Below are positions 54,779 to 63,003 of a stretch of DNA of 64,000 nucleotides, one piece after another. Position 1 is the stretch's first letter. The number at the start of each line of letters is the position of its first letter. This DNA is from Nitrospira sp. SG-bin1. Its GTDB lineage: Bacteria > Nitrospirota > Nitrospiria > Nitrospirales > Nitrospiraceae. The DNA lies in NCBI GenBank assembly GCA_002083365.1, contig LVWS01000044.1, forward strand, positions 1-64,000, given 5' to 3'. A program made the translations under genes and the position numbers. Under the pieces are notes generated by a model. It was given only the letters and a program-made list of their open reading frames with translations. It was not told the DNA's origin and searched no databases.

Positions 54779-54792
54779 GCAAAAGATATTCC
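54779..54792 (-). promoter_or_regulatory. Sigma-54 promoter candidate for the STAS-RND operon
   Basis: On the minus strand the sequence GAGG-AATATCTTTT-GCC has GG and GC separated by exactly 10 bp, with TTTTGC at the -12 box. The -24 box is weak (AGG instead of TGG, no CAC). It lies 28 bp upstream of the STAS start codon, and two upstream activator-like sites are about 90-125 bp further up. Confidence 0.5.
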
Positions 54793-54881
54793 TCCCCCAC
54801 AGCCTACGGCGGAGAAAACAAATCTATGTGAAAGGGTTGAAGAAACTAGTCGATCTGGAAGATCACTTGAGAGCAGCTGAC

Positions 54882-54897
54882 TGTCGAGATGCCGACA
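54882..54897. promoter_or_regulatory. TGT-N10-ACA element 1 (NifA-type UAS-like)
   Basis: TGTCGAGATGCCGACA. The outer TGTCG and CGACA halves are perfectly inverted, giving TGT-N10-ACA as in NifA upstream activating sequences. Confidence 0.55.
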
Positions 54898-54899
54898 GA

Positions 54900-54915
54900 T
54901 GTCGACATCTCGACA
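54900..54915. promoter_or_regulatory. TGT-N10-ACA element 2 (NifA-type UAS-like)
   Basis: TGTCGACATCTCGACA, the same TGTCG-N6-CGACA pattern as the element 18 bp away, centre to centre. Both lie just past the stop of the sigma-54 activator gene and upstream of the STAS promoter candidate. Confidence 0.55.
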
Positions 54916-54918
54916 TTA

Positions 54919-56982
54919 CTAAGGACGGGAGATGGCAAGTTTTTGCATACGGGAAATGAGGGTTGTGCGTTTCATGCCCAAACGAGCCGCTGCGCCGGAC
55001 GGACCGCTGATTACCCACTTCGTTTCGTTCAAAATACGGAGGATGTGGGTCCGTTCGATCTCGTTCAGATGCGCCGTCCCATTTGAAGACATGATCGACT
55101 TACCCGGTTCCAGTTCGGTCAATGGAACCAGCAAGACCGGACCGGGTGAGAGGATGACCGCCCGTTCGATGAGGTTTTGAAGCTCGCGAATATTTCCGGG
55201 CCACTGGTAAGCTGAAAGCCTGGCCATGGTCTCTGTCGGGATCGTTACGATTTCCCTGTTCATCTGCCGCGCATACTTCTGGGCAAAGTATCGAACGAGG
55301 AGCGGAATGTCTTCCGGACGCTCACGAAGCGGGGGTACGATGATGGGAAACACATTGAGTCGATAATAGAGATCGCTGCGAAATTGCCCCTGCTCCACCA
55401 TTTTCTTAAGAACTCGATTCGTCGCGGCAATCAGTCGGACCTCCACGCGGATCGTCCGTGTGCCACCCAGCCGTTCGAATTCCTGTTCTTGCAGCACGCG
55501 CAACAATTTGGATTGCAACTCCAGCGGAAGGTCGCCGATTTCGTCCAGAAACAGGGTCCCCCGATGAGCCAACTCGAATCGCCCCACCTTTTGTGCAATT
55601 GCGCCTGTAAAGGCTCCCCGCTCGTGACCGAATAGCTCGCTTTCCACCAGCCCGGTGGCGATGGCTGCACAATTCATCCTCACGAACGCGCGTTCTCGGC
55701 GTGAGCTCAGACCATGGAGCGCCCGAGCGATGAGTTCCTTGCCGGTTCCGGTTTCACCCATGATCAAGACGGTCGAGTCGGTTGGTGCTACGTGCTCCAC
55801 TTGCTTAAGGACCCGCTTGAGCGCGTTGCTCTCCGCCACAAACTCTTTGAAGTTGTACGAGGTTTTGATTTCTTCTTCGAGGTACAGCTTCTCCTCGGCC
55901 AGCTTGTTTTTTAATTCCTCGATGGCCAGATAGGCGAGGGCATTTTCCACCGCGATGCTGATCTGGTTCGCCACTTGTTGGAGGAGATCCGCATCCACCT
56001 GCGCGAAGGCAGCCTCCTGAAAGCTCGCCACATTCAGCACACCCAACACTTGCCCGTGGGCGATCAACGGCACGCAACATCCCGACTGCACACCCTCTGC
56101 CTTCAAACGACAGACAAAGTCGGAGTGGTATCCTTCATAATCCGATGCGGTGAAGAGGACGGGCTGCTTCGTTGTGATGGCAACGCCGGCGGGAACCTCA
56201 TCGGCTTGGCGGATCATCCCTTCGTGAATCCACCCCTTACCCTCCGGAAAATCCAACGCGTACAACCGCAGTTGGTTGTTCTCACGGTGATAGAGCCCGA
56301 GACTGCAGTAGTCATGCTTGACCACGTGCTGCAGACTCTTGCTGATCGCCACGAACAACTCCCGCACATCGAGAATGGATGCGACCGCGTTGTTGATGTC
56401 CAAGATCAACCGGAGCCGATCACGCTCTCGAATGAGTTGTTCCTGCGAAGATTCCGCCCGCGAAAAGTTTAGCGCGTTGTCCACGGCCACGGCTACCTGC
56501 TTCGAGACCTGCATCAGAAAATCGAGGTCGCATTCCGAGTAGGCCTCCCGGCTCTGACTTCCAAATCCCAGCGCTCCCAGGCGGCGATGGCTGGTTGTGA
56601 GGGGAACGGCACAGAATGATTGAATCCCCTCCCGACGCAGGAGTTCCATCACTTTGGGGAACCTGGTCTCCTGATCAAGGTGTTGAACCAACACAGGTTG
56701 CTGGATCTTCCACGCCATCCCACCGGGCGATTCATCGATGGAACACTCGATCTCCGTGGTATTGGCGCCGCCATGCCGCGTTTCCAGGATGTGCAGGCGC
56801 ATGACGGCTTTGACGTCATCATGGAGCACGAGCTTGATGAAATCGAAATCCACGACGGCATGGAGCCGTTGCGCAAGGTCATGGAGGAGGACGGAGAGGT
56901 CGCGATGCAGGCTGATGGCTTCCGAGACCTGAAGGAGCGCCTCATAGCGTGGCGAGCAAATGTCTTCAGCGGACTTCAACAC
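54919..56982 (-). CDS. Sigma-54-dependent transcriptional activator, GAF-GAF-AAA-HTH (FhlA/NifA type)
   Basis: 687 residues from a GTG with AAAGGAGGAG upstream. Two GAF domains (~15-180 and ~195-345), a linker coiled coil, the AAA+ core with Walker A GETGTGKE, GAFTGA loop (456-461), Walker B LFLDEIGDLP and GNIRELQNLIERAV, then a Fis HTH (AARLGMKRTTLISRMQKL). No receiver domain, so the GAF domains sense a ligand directly, as in FhlA, NifA or NorR. Its gene lies between hypA and the STAS-RND operon, and could control either. Confidence 0.9.
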   Translation of the reverse strand: MLKSAEDICSPRYEALLQVSEAISLHRDLSVLLHDLAQRLHAVVDFDFIKLVLHDDVKAVMRLHILETRHGGANTTEIECSIDESPGGMAWKIQQPVLVQHLDQETRFPKVMELLRREGIQSFCAVPLTTSHRRLGALGFGSQSREAYSECDLDFLMQVSKQVAVAVDNALNFSRAESSQEQLIRERDRLRLILDINNAVASILDVRELFVAISKSLQHVVKHDYCSLGLYHRENNQLRLYALDFPEGKGWIHEGMIRQADEVPAGVAITTKQPVLFTASDYEGYHSDFVCRLKAEGVQSGCCVPLIAHGQVLGVLNVASFQEAAFAQVDADLLQQVANQISIAVENALAYLAIEELKNKLAEEKLYLEEEIKTSYNFKEFVAESNALKRVLKQVEHVAPTDSTVLIMGETGTGKELIARALHGLSSRRERAFVRMNCAAIATGLVESELFGHERGAFTGAIAQKVGRFELAHRGTLFLDEIGDLPLELQSKLLRVLQEQEFERLGGTRTIRVEVRLIAATNRVLKKMVEQGQFRSDLYYRLNVFPIIVPPLRERPEDIPLLVRYFAQKYARQMNREIVTIPTETMARLSAYQWPGNIRELQNLIERAVILSPGPVLLVPLTELEPGKSIMSSNGTAHLNEIERTHILRILNETKWVISGPSGAAARLGMKRTTLISRMQKLAISRP

Positions 56983-57159
56983 CAGACTCCTCCTTTGAGC
57001 GCTCAGTAATGGATGAGTCGACGTTCCGCTTTGGAGTAAATAATGCTAAACCCGCGCCTCCGCCAAAAGCTATAGATTTTTAACGATACAAGAGCTGACA
57101 ACACAGATCGACAAGCCATTGAGGAGAAAGCTATTTTATTATGGAAGGTTCCATCGCTC

Positions 57160-57588
57160 TTATTCCGCTTCCCGCAGGTCTTCAACTAGATGCTCTTTCA
57201 GATGTCCTTCGACCAGGCCGAGGTCTGCTGGGATGGCATGTTTGATCATACTCCCGTCTTCCAATTCGACTGCATCTACCAGCAGTTCATCGCCAGCGCC
57301 GATGGTCACATCGGAAGAACCGCAGGACCGGCAGTTGAAGGGCGGTGCCGCAATATCCGTCATCTCACCACACTGGTTGCACTGAAGCACCGCATGAATC
57401 TGATCGATAGAGAGCATCGCCCCAGCGGCGCAGGTATCCTGGGACGCCAATTGGAACGAGAACTGAAGGCTCTCCGGCATCACCGCATGCAAGGTGCCCA
57501 CTTGAAGATGGACCCCTTTGACCGGCCGGTCCTGCGCGACATCAAGCACGACCTCGAGAATGCCTTCTGCGAGCGCCATTTCATGCAT
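57160..57588 (-). CDS. hypA: Hydrogenase nickel incorporation protein HypA
   Basis: 142 residues from the ATG at 57588 (AAGGAGG Shine-Dalgarno; the in-frame upstream start at 57708 is rejected because HypA begins MHE). Ni-binding MHEMALAEG at the N-terminus and a zinc site C70-NQC-73 and C86-RSC-89. HypA with HypB delivers Ni to the hydrogenase large subunit. The C-terminal ~25 residues (MIKHAIPADLGLVEGHLKEH) extend beyond the usual ~115-120 residues. Confidence 0.93.
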   Translation of the reverse strand: MHEMALAEGILEVVLDVAQDRPVKGVHLQVGTLHAVMPESLQFSFQLASQDTCAAGAMLSIDQIHAVLQCNQCGEMTDIAAPPFNCRSCGSSDVTIGAGDELLVDAVELEDGSMIKHAIPADLGLVEGHLKEHLVEDLREAE

Positions 57589-57670
57589 GACGGCCTCCTT
57601 CTCCATGAGAGGGGTGTTGCGCAATGATTGGCTGTATGAGAAAACGCGCACGCCCTCTTTGGGCGGCCTG

Positions 57671-59104
57671 CTAGAACTGATTCCAGAGCATTTGATTGGT
57701 GACCTCATGGTGAAAGAGCACTTCTGAGACTTTCACGGTCGTCCCAAGCGCTTTCGGAGAACGATCGGCCGCCGATCGTTTAAAGGTCATATACTTCTGC
57801 CTACTCTCGTCGCCGAGGATCTTGGCGATAAACGTCGATTCCTGAAAGAGCGCGATCGCGTCGTTGATATTGCTCGGCAGGAATCGCACGGGATCGTGTC
57901 CCAACCCCTCCTGTTCCAGACGGTCCCCCTCAAAGCCGGTCTTGAGTATGGCGTACAGCACGAGGTAGGGGTTCGCATCGGGAGCGACTGAACGCACCTC
58001 GATACGCGCCGTCTTTTCGTTGGCCATCGGAATGCGGATCATCGAACCACGATCGATCGCCGAAACCTTGATCTGGTTCGGAGCCTCAAAATGTGGATCC
58101 AGCCGGCGATAGGCGTTCACCGATGAACTAAACACCAGGCACATCTCCGGTGCATGGTTCAAGAGTTTGAGAATGAAGTCCCACGCCACATCAGACAAAC
58201 CATCTTTCCCCTTCGCGTCATAGAAAATATTCTTGCCGTTCTTGCTCAGAGACAGGTTGGTGTGCATACCGGACCCATTGATTCCGACGAATGGCTTCGG
58301 AAGAAACGTGGCCGTGTGCCCCATCGATCGAGCCACCTGGCGGCAGATCAGCTTGTACAGCTGCACCTGGTCTGCCGCACGCACGACATCGGCATAGGAA
58401 AAGTTCATTTCGAACTGCGAGGGCGCGACCTCCGGATGATCCTTTTCGTTCTTAAAGCCCAGTGCACGCTGGGCTTCCGCGCACTTATCGATAAACTGGC
58501 GGAGCGTGTCCATCGGGAGTGAGTGATAATATCCGCCCGATGAAATGAGCTTGAATCCATGCTCACGATAGCGTTGCTCGGCGTTCTGCCCTTCCACGAG
58601 GAAGCCTTCTATTTCGCTGGCGGCATATGCAATCAGATCTTTCCTTTTTTTTAGATCCTCCGAATACGATTTCAGCATGCTGCGGAAGTCGCTCTGATAC
58701 GGTGTGCGATCACCGGTTAACACAGATGCAAAGAAAATCACCTTCCCCGCCCCGATCACGTCGGCTGGAAAGTACCGGATGGACGACCAATCGACTTCCA
58801 AACGCAAGTCCGATTCATGTTGCGGCGTAAACCCACGGATGGATGACCCGTCAAAGGTCAGATTGTTCAGCGACCCGAGCAGGAACTTCTTGTCGTAATC
58901 GAGCATGTGAAGCCGTCCTTCAATATCCGAAAAACACAACGTGACGGCCTTGATGTGCCTCTCTTTTTTCAGCCAGGTCGTATATTCCAGCTCCAGTTCG
59001 TCTGCATTGGCCTTCTCGGCACGCTGCGCCGCTTTCAGGTTCATCTCTTCAAGCTCGTCATATGGGATCTCGAGAAAGCTCTTCAGGTCCCCAGATTTAC
59101 CCAT
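57671..59104 (-). CDS. glnA: Glutamine synthetase
   Basis: 477 residues from the ATG at 59104 (AAAGGAG Shine-Dalgarno; an N-terminally longer frame from 59257 is rejected). The signature FDGSSIRGFTPQHESDL, the ATP site KPFVGINGSGMHTNLSL and SSSVNAYRRLDPHFEAPN identify the GSI family. The adenylylation loop of the enteric enzyme is not seen, and the start is unusual for GSI. It makes glutamine from glutamate and ammonia with ATP. It is embedded in the hydrogenase locus between the protease and hypA. Confidence 0.85.
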   Translation of the reverse strand: MGKSGDLKSFLEIPYDELEEMNLKAAQRAEKANADELELEYTTWLKKERHIKAVTLCFSDIEGRLHMLDYDKKFLLGSLNNLTFDGSSIRGFTPQHESDLRLEVDWSSIRYFPADVIGAGKVIFFASVLTGDRTPYQSDFRSMLKSYSEDLKKRKDLIAYAASEIEGFLVEGQNAEQRYREHGFKLISSGGYYHSLPMDTLRQFIDKCAEAQRALGFKNEKDHPEVAPSQFEMNFSYADVVRAADQVQLYKLICRQVARSMGHTATFLPKPFVGINGSGMHTNLSLSKNGKNIFYDAKGKDGLSDVAWDFILKLLNHAPEMCLVFSSSVNAYRRLDPHFEAPNQIKVSAIDRGSMIRIPMANEKTARIEVRSVAPDANPYLVLYAILKTGFEGDRLEQEGLGHDPVRFLPSNINDAIALFQESTFIAKILGDESRQKYMTFKRSAADRSPKALGTTVKVSEVLFHHEVTNQMLWNQF

Positions 59105-59237
59105 CGCGTAGCTCCTTTCATCAGCTCGTGGGAGGAACGTGTAGGCTTGGACTCGGCATGACGCATACGTTGTTGGATTGACGGTTGTTTCCATCCAGAC
59201 ATTCAATGCATCCCTCTTCTGCTCGAGTGACAACGAG

Positions 59238-59753
59238 TTAGAGCTGAGCCTCTGCAAGAGATGAGAGATTACTCCGGATTCGACCGATAAGATTCTCGAC
59301 GAGGGTGACGGCCTCTCCGACGGCCCTTTGCACCGGTTCGCTCAGGCCCATGGCTCCCTCTTCCGGTCCGAAGGTCGCCGGCTCGCAGCCGACGATGAGG
59401 ACTCTGCGCGGCTGCCCACCCATCGCTGTGGCCATCTGAAGCACGTTCATCGGATTCATCCCGTGAGGCTCAAGGGCCATCTCTTGTCCGATCGATTCGG
59501 AGGTGTCCGGCTCGACGACGTAGAGAGTCCCTGGTTCGCCACCACGCGGCATGGCATCGATGAGCACGACGGCATAATGTTCTTCCATCAGCGCATAAGT
59601 CAGATCGAACCCTCTGATACCGAAGTCCTCGACATGCACGCTGTCCGGAATCGGCCGTTGTAAGAGCCGCTTGACGACCTCCACACCGAAGGCATCATCG
59701 CCGAGAAAGATGTTGCCGATGCCGGCGATGAGGATGCTGTGAGCACCGCTCAT
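59238..59753 (-). CDS. Hydrogenase maturation protease
   Basis: 171 residues of the HybD/HyaD family: GIGNIFLGDDAFG, LIDAMPRGGEPG and EPHGMNPMN, with Ni-coordinating candidates D20, D66 and H97. It removes the C-terminal peptide of the large subunit after Ni insertion. Its start overlaps the stop of the previous gene (ATGA at 59750-59753). Confidence 0.9.
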   Translation of the reverse strand: MSGAHSILIAGIGNIFLGDDAFGVEVVKRLLQRPIPDSVHVEDFGIRGFDLTYALMEEHYAVVLIDAMPRGGEPGTLYVVEPDTSESIGQEMALEPHGMNPMNVLQMATAMGGQPRRVLIVGCEPATFGPEEGAMGLSEPVQRAVGEAVTLVENLIGRIRSNLSSLAEAQL

Positions 59754-60061
59754 GCGTTCTCCTCGCTCCGGTCAACCGGATCGACCTCATCGGGAGAGAA
59801 GAAAAACCGATGACCGATGTGTCGTAGCTCGCCGAGATCCCTTCCTGGATCATCATCGACGATGACCGCAAGATAGGCGTGGCCCTCAAAGTCTTGTTCG
59901 ATGGATGCGACGGTCGCGATCTTGCCGGCCAGGACGAGATCCATGATGTCCGCGCGAAACCTCGGTCGGAGGCGAATCCGATCACCAGCACGCACAAGGC
60001 AGGCTCCGATACGTACGGCTTCCAATCGTTGCTCCGGCTCACGAATTTCCCACCCGTTCAT
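59750..60061 (-). CDS. Hydrogenase-cluster accessory protein, small
   Basis: 103 residues from the ATG at 60061, which overlaps the previous stop (ATGA). Reads MNGWEIREPEQRLEAV, VRAGDRIRLRPRFRADIMDL and VIVDDDPGRDLGELRHIGHR. No family recognised, possibly a beta-rich domain. The tight packing says it works with the hydrogenase. Confidence 0.7.
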   Translation of the reverse strand: MNGWEIREPEQRLEAVRIGACLVRAGDRIRLRPRFRADIMDLVLAGKIATVASIEQDFEGHAYLAVIVDDDPGRDLGELRHIGHRFFFSPDEVDPVDRSEENA

Positions 60062-61113
60062 CCGGTATGCTCCGTCGTGTGAAGACTCTTCAGCGCTCCG
60101 TGCAGTTTCCACAGATGCTCCGCCGGAAGGCCGTCCGAACGTGTCAGTATCGATTCAGCCGGCGCATCGGTCAGCCGGACCTCTTGTTTCTCCTGGTCCG
60201 TCAATGTCTGCACTCTGAGCGTCAGCATCTCGTCGATCTCGGTTCCGTCAAAGAAGTCGCCCGGACTCTCCGGGGCGACCTGCGGGTAGTCGTAGAGGAT
60301 GATCGGTGCCGCCAGCATCAAGGACCGGTCTCCTTCCGCTCCCGCAAGGACCGGCCAGACTCCGAGGTTCCGACATCCTCGAGCCTCGGCGCGGGCATAG
60401 TCCGGCGGATCAGTGAGCGACAGGAACGCTCCCCCTTCGACCGAGAGAATCAGATGGGTCGCGATCATAGAAAACGGCAAGATCTCTTCGCGGGATTTCT
60501 CCCAGGGCTGCCGGACGGACGTGCCATTGCGAAGAGTGACATGGAGTCGGAAGAGGCCCTCTGCCAACTGTGTGACTGCCAGATCGAGAAGCGCGGTGAT
60601 CGCTTCCTGTTCCCTCGCCAGAAGCCCCGCCACTTGCCCGCCCGAACCGCGCAGTGGTTGCCACCCACACGTTCGAGAAAATGGAAAGGCGTAGGTTTGG
60701 GCATCGAAGAACAGCTCGTTGAACGTATGGGGGGCTATGTCCATCTCCCGCTCTACCGTCTCATCGAACGACTGATGGAAGTCTGTTCCCACCTGCAGCG
60801 AGTGGACGAAGTGGAATGCTGGACCGGATCGCTGGCTGCCGAGCGGTTCGAGTAACTGTCCGACTCTTCTCCTCACGACGCGGAGGAACCGTCCCTTGAG
60901 TTCAATCCTCGTTTCCGGTGTTCCTTCAAGCAAACATTCCGTCCGCATCGTAGAAGGGTCTGACTCAGGATAGATCCGATGGTAACTGTCCGGCACCAAG
61001 ACGCCAAAGTTCCACCGTTTACGGTTCTTCAGGGCCGACGCCCGATAGGGATAGAGCAAGTACCCTTCATAGAGCACCGCATCGGCGATCTTCCGCACCG
61101 CATCCATGTTCAT
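60058..61113 (-). CDS. Hydrogenase-cluster accessory protein, 351 residues
   Basis: The ATG at 61113 overlaps the previous stop and has GGGAGGGAG upstream. The sequence (YEGYLLYPYRASALKNRKRW, FGVLVPDSYH, QTYAFPFSRT, LHVTLRNGT and PPDYARAEARGCRNLGVWPVL) is soluble, with few cysteines. Such proteins recur in group 2a-type hydrogenase loci but lack a defined role, perhaps assembly or electron acceptor docking. Confidence 0.72.
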   Translation of the reverse strand: MNMDAVRKIADAVLYEGYLLYPYRASALKNRKRWNFGVLVPDSYHRIYPESDPSTMRTECLLEGTPETRIELKGRFLRVVRRRVGQLLEPLGSQRSGPAFHFVHSLQVGTDFHQSFDETVEREMDIAPHTFNELFFDAQTYAFPFSRTCGWQPLRGSGGQVAGLLAREQEAITALLDLAVTQLAEGLFRLHVTLRNGTSVRQPWEKSREEILPFSMIATHLILSVEGGAFLSLTDPPDYARAEARGCRNLGVWPVLAGAEGDRSLMLAAPIILYDYPQVAPESPGDFFDGTEIDEMLTLRVQTLTDQEKQEVRLTDAPAESILTRSDGLPAEHLWKLHGALKSLHTTEHTG

Positions 61114-61769
61114 CCGACTCCCTCCCTCGCCTCTGTCGGCAGCAACCGCTCGAACACCCGCTCCCATGTCGCCAGCCCATGCTGCACCTTGTACCGATAC
61201 AGCTGAGCAAACAGGTCTTTCTCCAGACACAGCCAATAGGTGTTCGGATAGTAGAGATCCATCATCTCTTTCCACGTTCGCACGGACAGACCATAGGTGA
61301 CTTCCGTCTCCAGGGGGATCTGGCTGACCTGAATCGAGCCCTCTTCTCCTTCTTCAGGCTCATAGAAGACCGAGCCGCTGAACATCACACGCAGTGGGAC
61401 GGTGCCCTCCTTTACGGCGTGAAAGTACTTCGCGACCGCCACGTTCATGTCATAGGTACAGGGTACGTCGAGGTAGACGGATCCGTGACCGGCAAACGGC
61501 GGGATGAGGACGGTTCCTCTCACCCACAGGAGGCTACGGACCGTCCGACTCCACCGCTCCGGTTCTCCGAACAAGTCGAGCAGGAGTGCTTGTGCCTCAT
61601 GGTCGTACTGCCGCCCCCCTGGTTCGATCCAGACTTGATACTGCAGCATGATGGATTGGATCTGCTCCGAAGCTGGCTGGTTCGACAGCTTCAGCGTCAG
61701 TGCGAGCATCGGAGCCAGCGCGTAACGCAACGGCTCCGCGTGATCGATTTCAAAACGAAGTTCCGGCAT
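61110..61769 (-). CDS. DUF6084-like hydrogenase-cluster protein
   Basis: 219 residues. IMLQYQVWIEPGGRQYDHEA, LLLDLFGEPERWSRTVRSLL, VPCTYDMNVAVAKYFHAV and ETEVTYGLSVRTWKEMMDLY followed by YYPNTYWL match DUF6084 as I recall it. Overlaps the DUF5947 gene by 20 bp and the next by 4 bp. Function unknown. Confidence 0.7.
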   Translation of the reverse strand: MPELRFEIDHAEPLRYALAPMLALTLKLSNQPASEQIQSIMLQYQVWIEPGGRQYDHEAQALLLDLFGEPERWSRTVRSLLWVRGTVLIPPFAGHGSVYLDVPCTYDMNVAVAKYFHAVKEGTVPLRVMFSGSVFYEPEEGEEGSIQVSQIPLETEVTYGLSVRTWKEMMDLYYPNTYWLCLEKDLFAQLYRYKVQHGLATWERVFERLLPTEAREGVG

Positions 61770-62397
61770 GGGCCTGTTCCTTCACCCATTCAAAGAAGGC
61801 ATCGAGTTCCCGTTTCGCCTCAGACCCGCCCGACAATCCGTGCCAACTGGTCCGCATCAACCCGATCAAGCGAAAGCAGTGGTCCATCGGCACTGTGAAG
61901 TATTCGCTCCGATTTTCGATCCGGTTGACGAGCAGCGCTTCCACATCCGGCATCACGTTAGTGAGTATGGGATTGTCGGCGACCAGCGATTGCCAGGCGT
62001 CCTGGTCGATGACCGTTTCGATCGGGCCGGCGGGGCTTGGATAGCCGGCCGTGATTTTTCCGATCGTGCTGTTGGCGTAGAAGAAGGCAAGGTTGACGGG
62101 AATCTTGAATCGGTCCCACTGCCACTCAGACATCCGCAGGTCCGGCAGGAAACGAATCGTCCTGGGAATGCAACGATAGGTGTCCCCACGAGCAATCGGC
62201 GACAGAATAGCGCAGGGTCGGCAGACACAATGGAGTCGGCGATTCGGCAATTCAAGCACGTGGTCATGTCCGGCGAACAGACCGGTGCCGCAGAGTTCGC
62301 ACGGCTCATCGCCATTCGGTCGGCCGATGAAACGCTGAAGAAACCGAAAGGATCCCGTCGGTTCCGCAGAGGAAACAGTTTGAGCACCTTCGCGCAT
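61750..62397 (-). CDS. DUF5947-like protein with treble Cys/His N-terminus
   Basis: 215 residues. An N-terminal metal knuckle (CELCGTGLFAGHDHVLEL, RLHCVCRPCAIL) is followed by an acidic and hydrophobic domain and IENRSEYFTVPMDHCFRLI. This fits DUF5947, usually found beside DUF6084 in hydrogenase operons. The two pairs of Cys may bind Zn or help insert a cofactor. Confidence 0.72.
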   Translation of the reverse strand: MREGAQTVSSAEPTGSFRFLQRFIGRPNGDEPCELCGTGLFAGHDHVLELPNRRLHCVCRPCAILSPIARGDTYRCIPRTIRFLPDLRMSEWQWDRFKIPVNLAFFYANSTIGKITAGYPSPAGPIETVIDQDAWQSLVADNPILTNVMPDVEALLVNRIENRSEYFTVPMDHCFRLIGLMRTSWHGLSGGSEAKRELDAFFEWVKEQAHAGTSF

Positions 62398-62400
62398 GAT

Positions 62401-62997
62401 TTAGCCACTCACCGGCAGATCTCGTGTCGCACTCTTGACCTGATCCAACGGAATGAATGAGGACCCTGCAACGTCCCTATCCTCTTCAAGTCCCAGGATC
62501 TGCACATCGGCGAGCTCGGGCGCCGCTTCACAAAAGGCTTCTTCTATCGCCTGCTTCACGGTCGTTGCGAACCCACCATGGCTTTTGCCATTCCCATTGT
62601 GATGGACGCTCAGAATGACTCGGTCTGTTTCGATCGAAAGAATCTCCGCCGTCACTCCGTGCACACCTAATGATGGTGTGATCTTGTCCAGCGCCTGCTT
62701 GACCCGCTCCTCCACCGGCAAGGGATGCAACCCATACAAGAGCAAGAGCGGTTTCACGAGTTCGTCCTGGACGAACGCATGGGCCATGGCCTGGCCGGGC
62801 TCGCCCCCTTGCGAGACGATCTCGATCAGGCGAGCCAGTCCGGCCGAATGGAGATCCAGGAGCGTCTGTAAGAGGTCCTTCGTCTTCTCACGGACCAGCG
62901 GATCGGCAGCCTGTTCACTGTCGATGATCAGCTGCTCGATCCGCGCCAGGTTGTCCTGAAACTGTCGGTCGTTGGGGTTCTGCATGTTGTGCCCCAC
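62401..62997 (-). CDS. NifU C-terminal-like protein
   Basis: 198 residues from a GTG; an ATG at 62985 is possible. The middle reads VEERVKQALDKITPSLGVHG with VILSVHHNGNGKSHGG, and ends TTVKQAIEEAFCEAAPELA, which is the NifU C-terminal fold. The CxxC of true NifU scaffold domains is missing. The N-terminal half is helical. Found in hydrogenase loci as an accessory, role unproven. Confidence 0.7.
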   Translation of the reverse strand: MGHNMQNPNDRQFQDNLARIEQLIIDSEQAADPLVREKTKDLLQTLLDLHSAGLARLIEIVSQGGEPGQAMAHAFVQDELVKPLLLLYGLHPLPVEERVKQALDKITPSLGVHGVTAEILSIETDRVILSVHHNGNGKSHGGFATTVKQAIEEAFCEAAPELADVQILGLEEDRDVAGSSFIPLDQVKSATRDLPVSG

Positions 62998-63003
62998 GCC
63001 GCG

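Noticed and set aside
57589..57708. N-terminal extension of HypA
   Set aside because: HypA starts MHE, and the ATG at 57588 has its own AAGGAGG; the extension overlaps the end of glnA.
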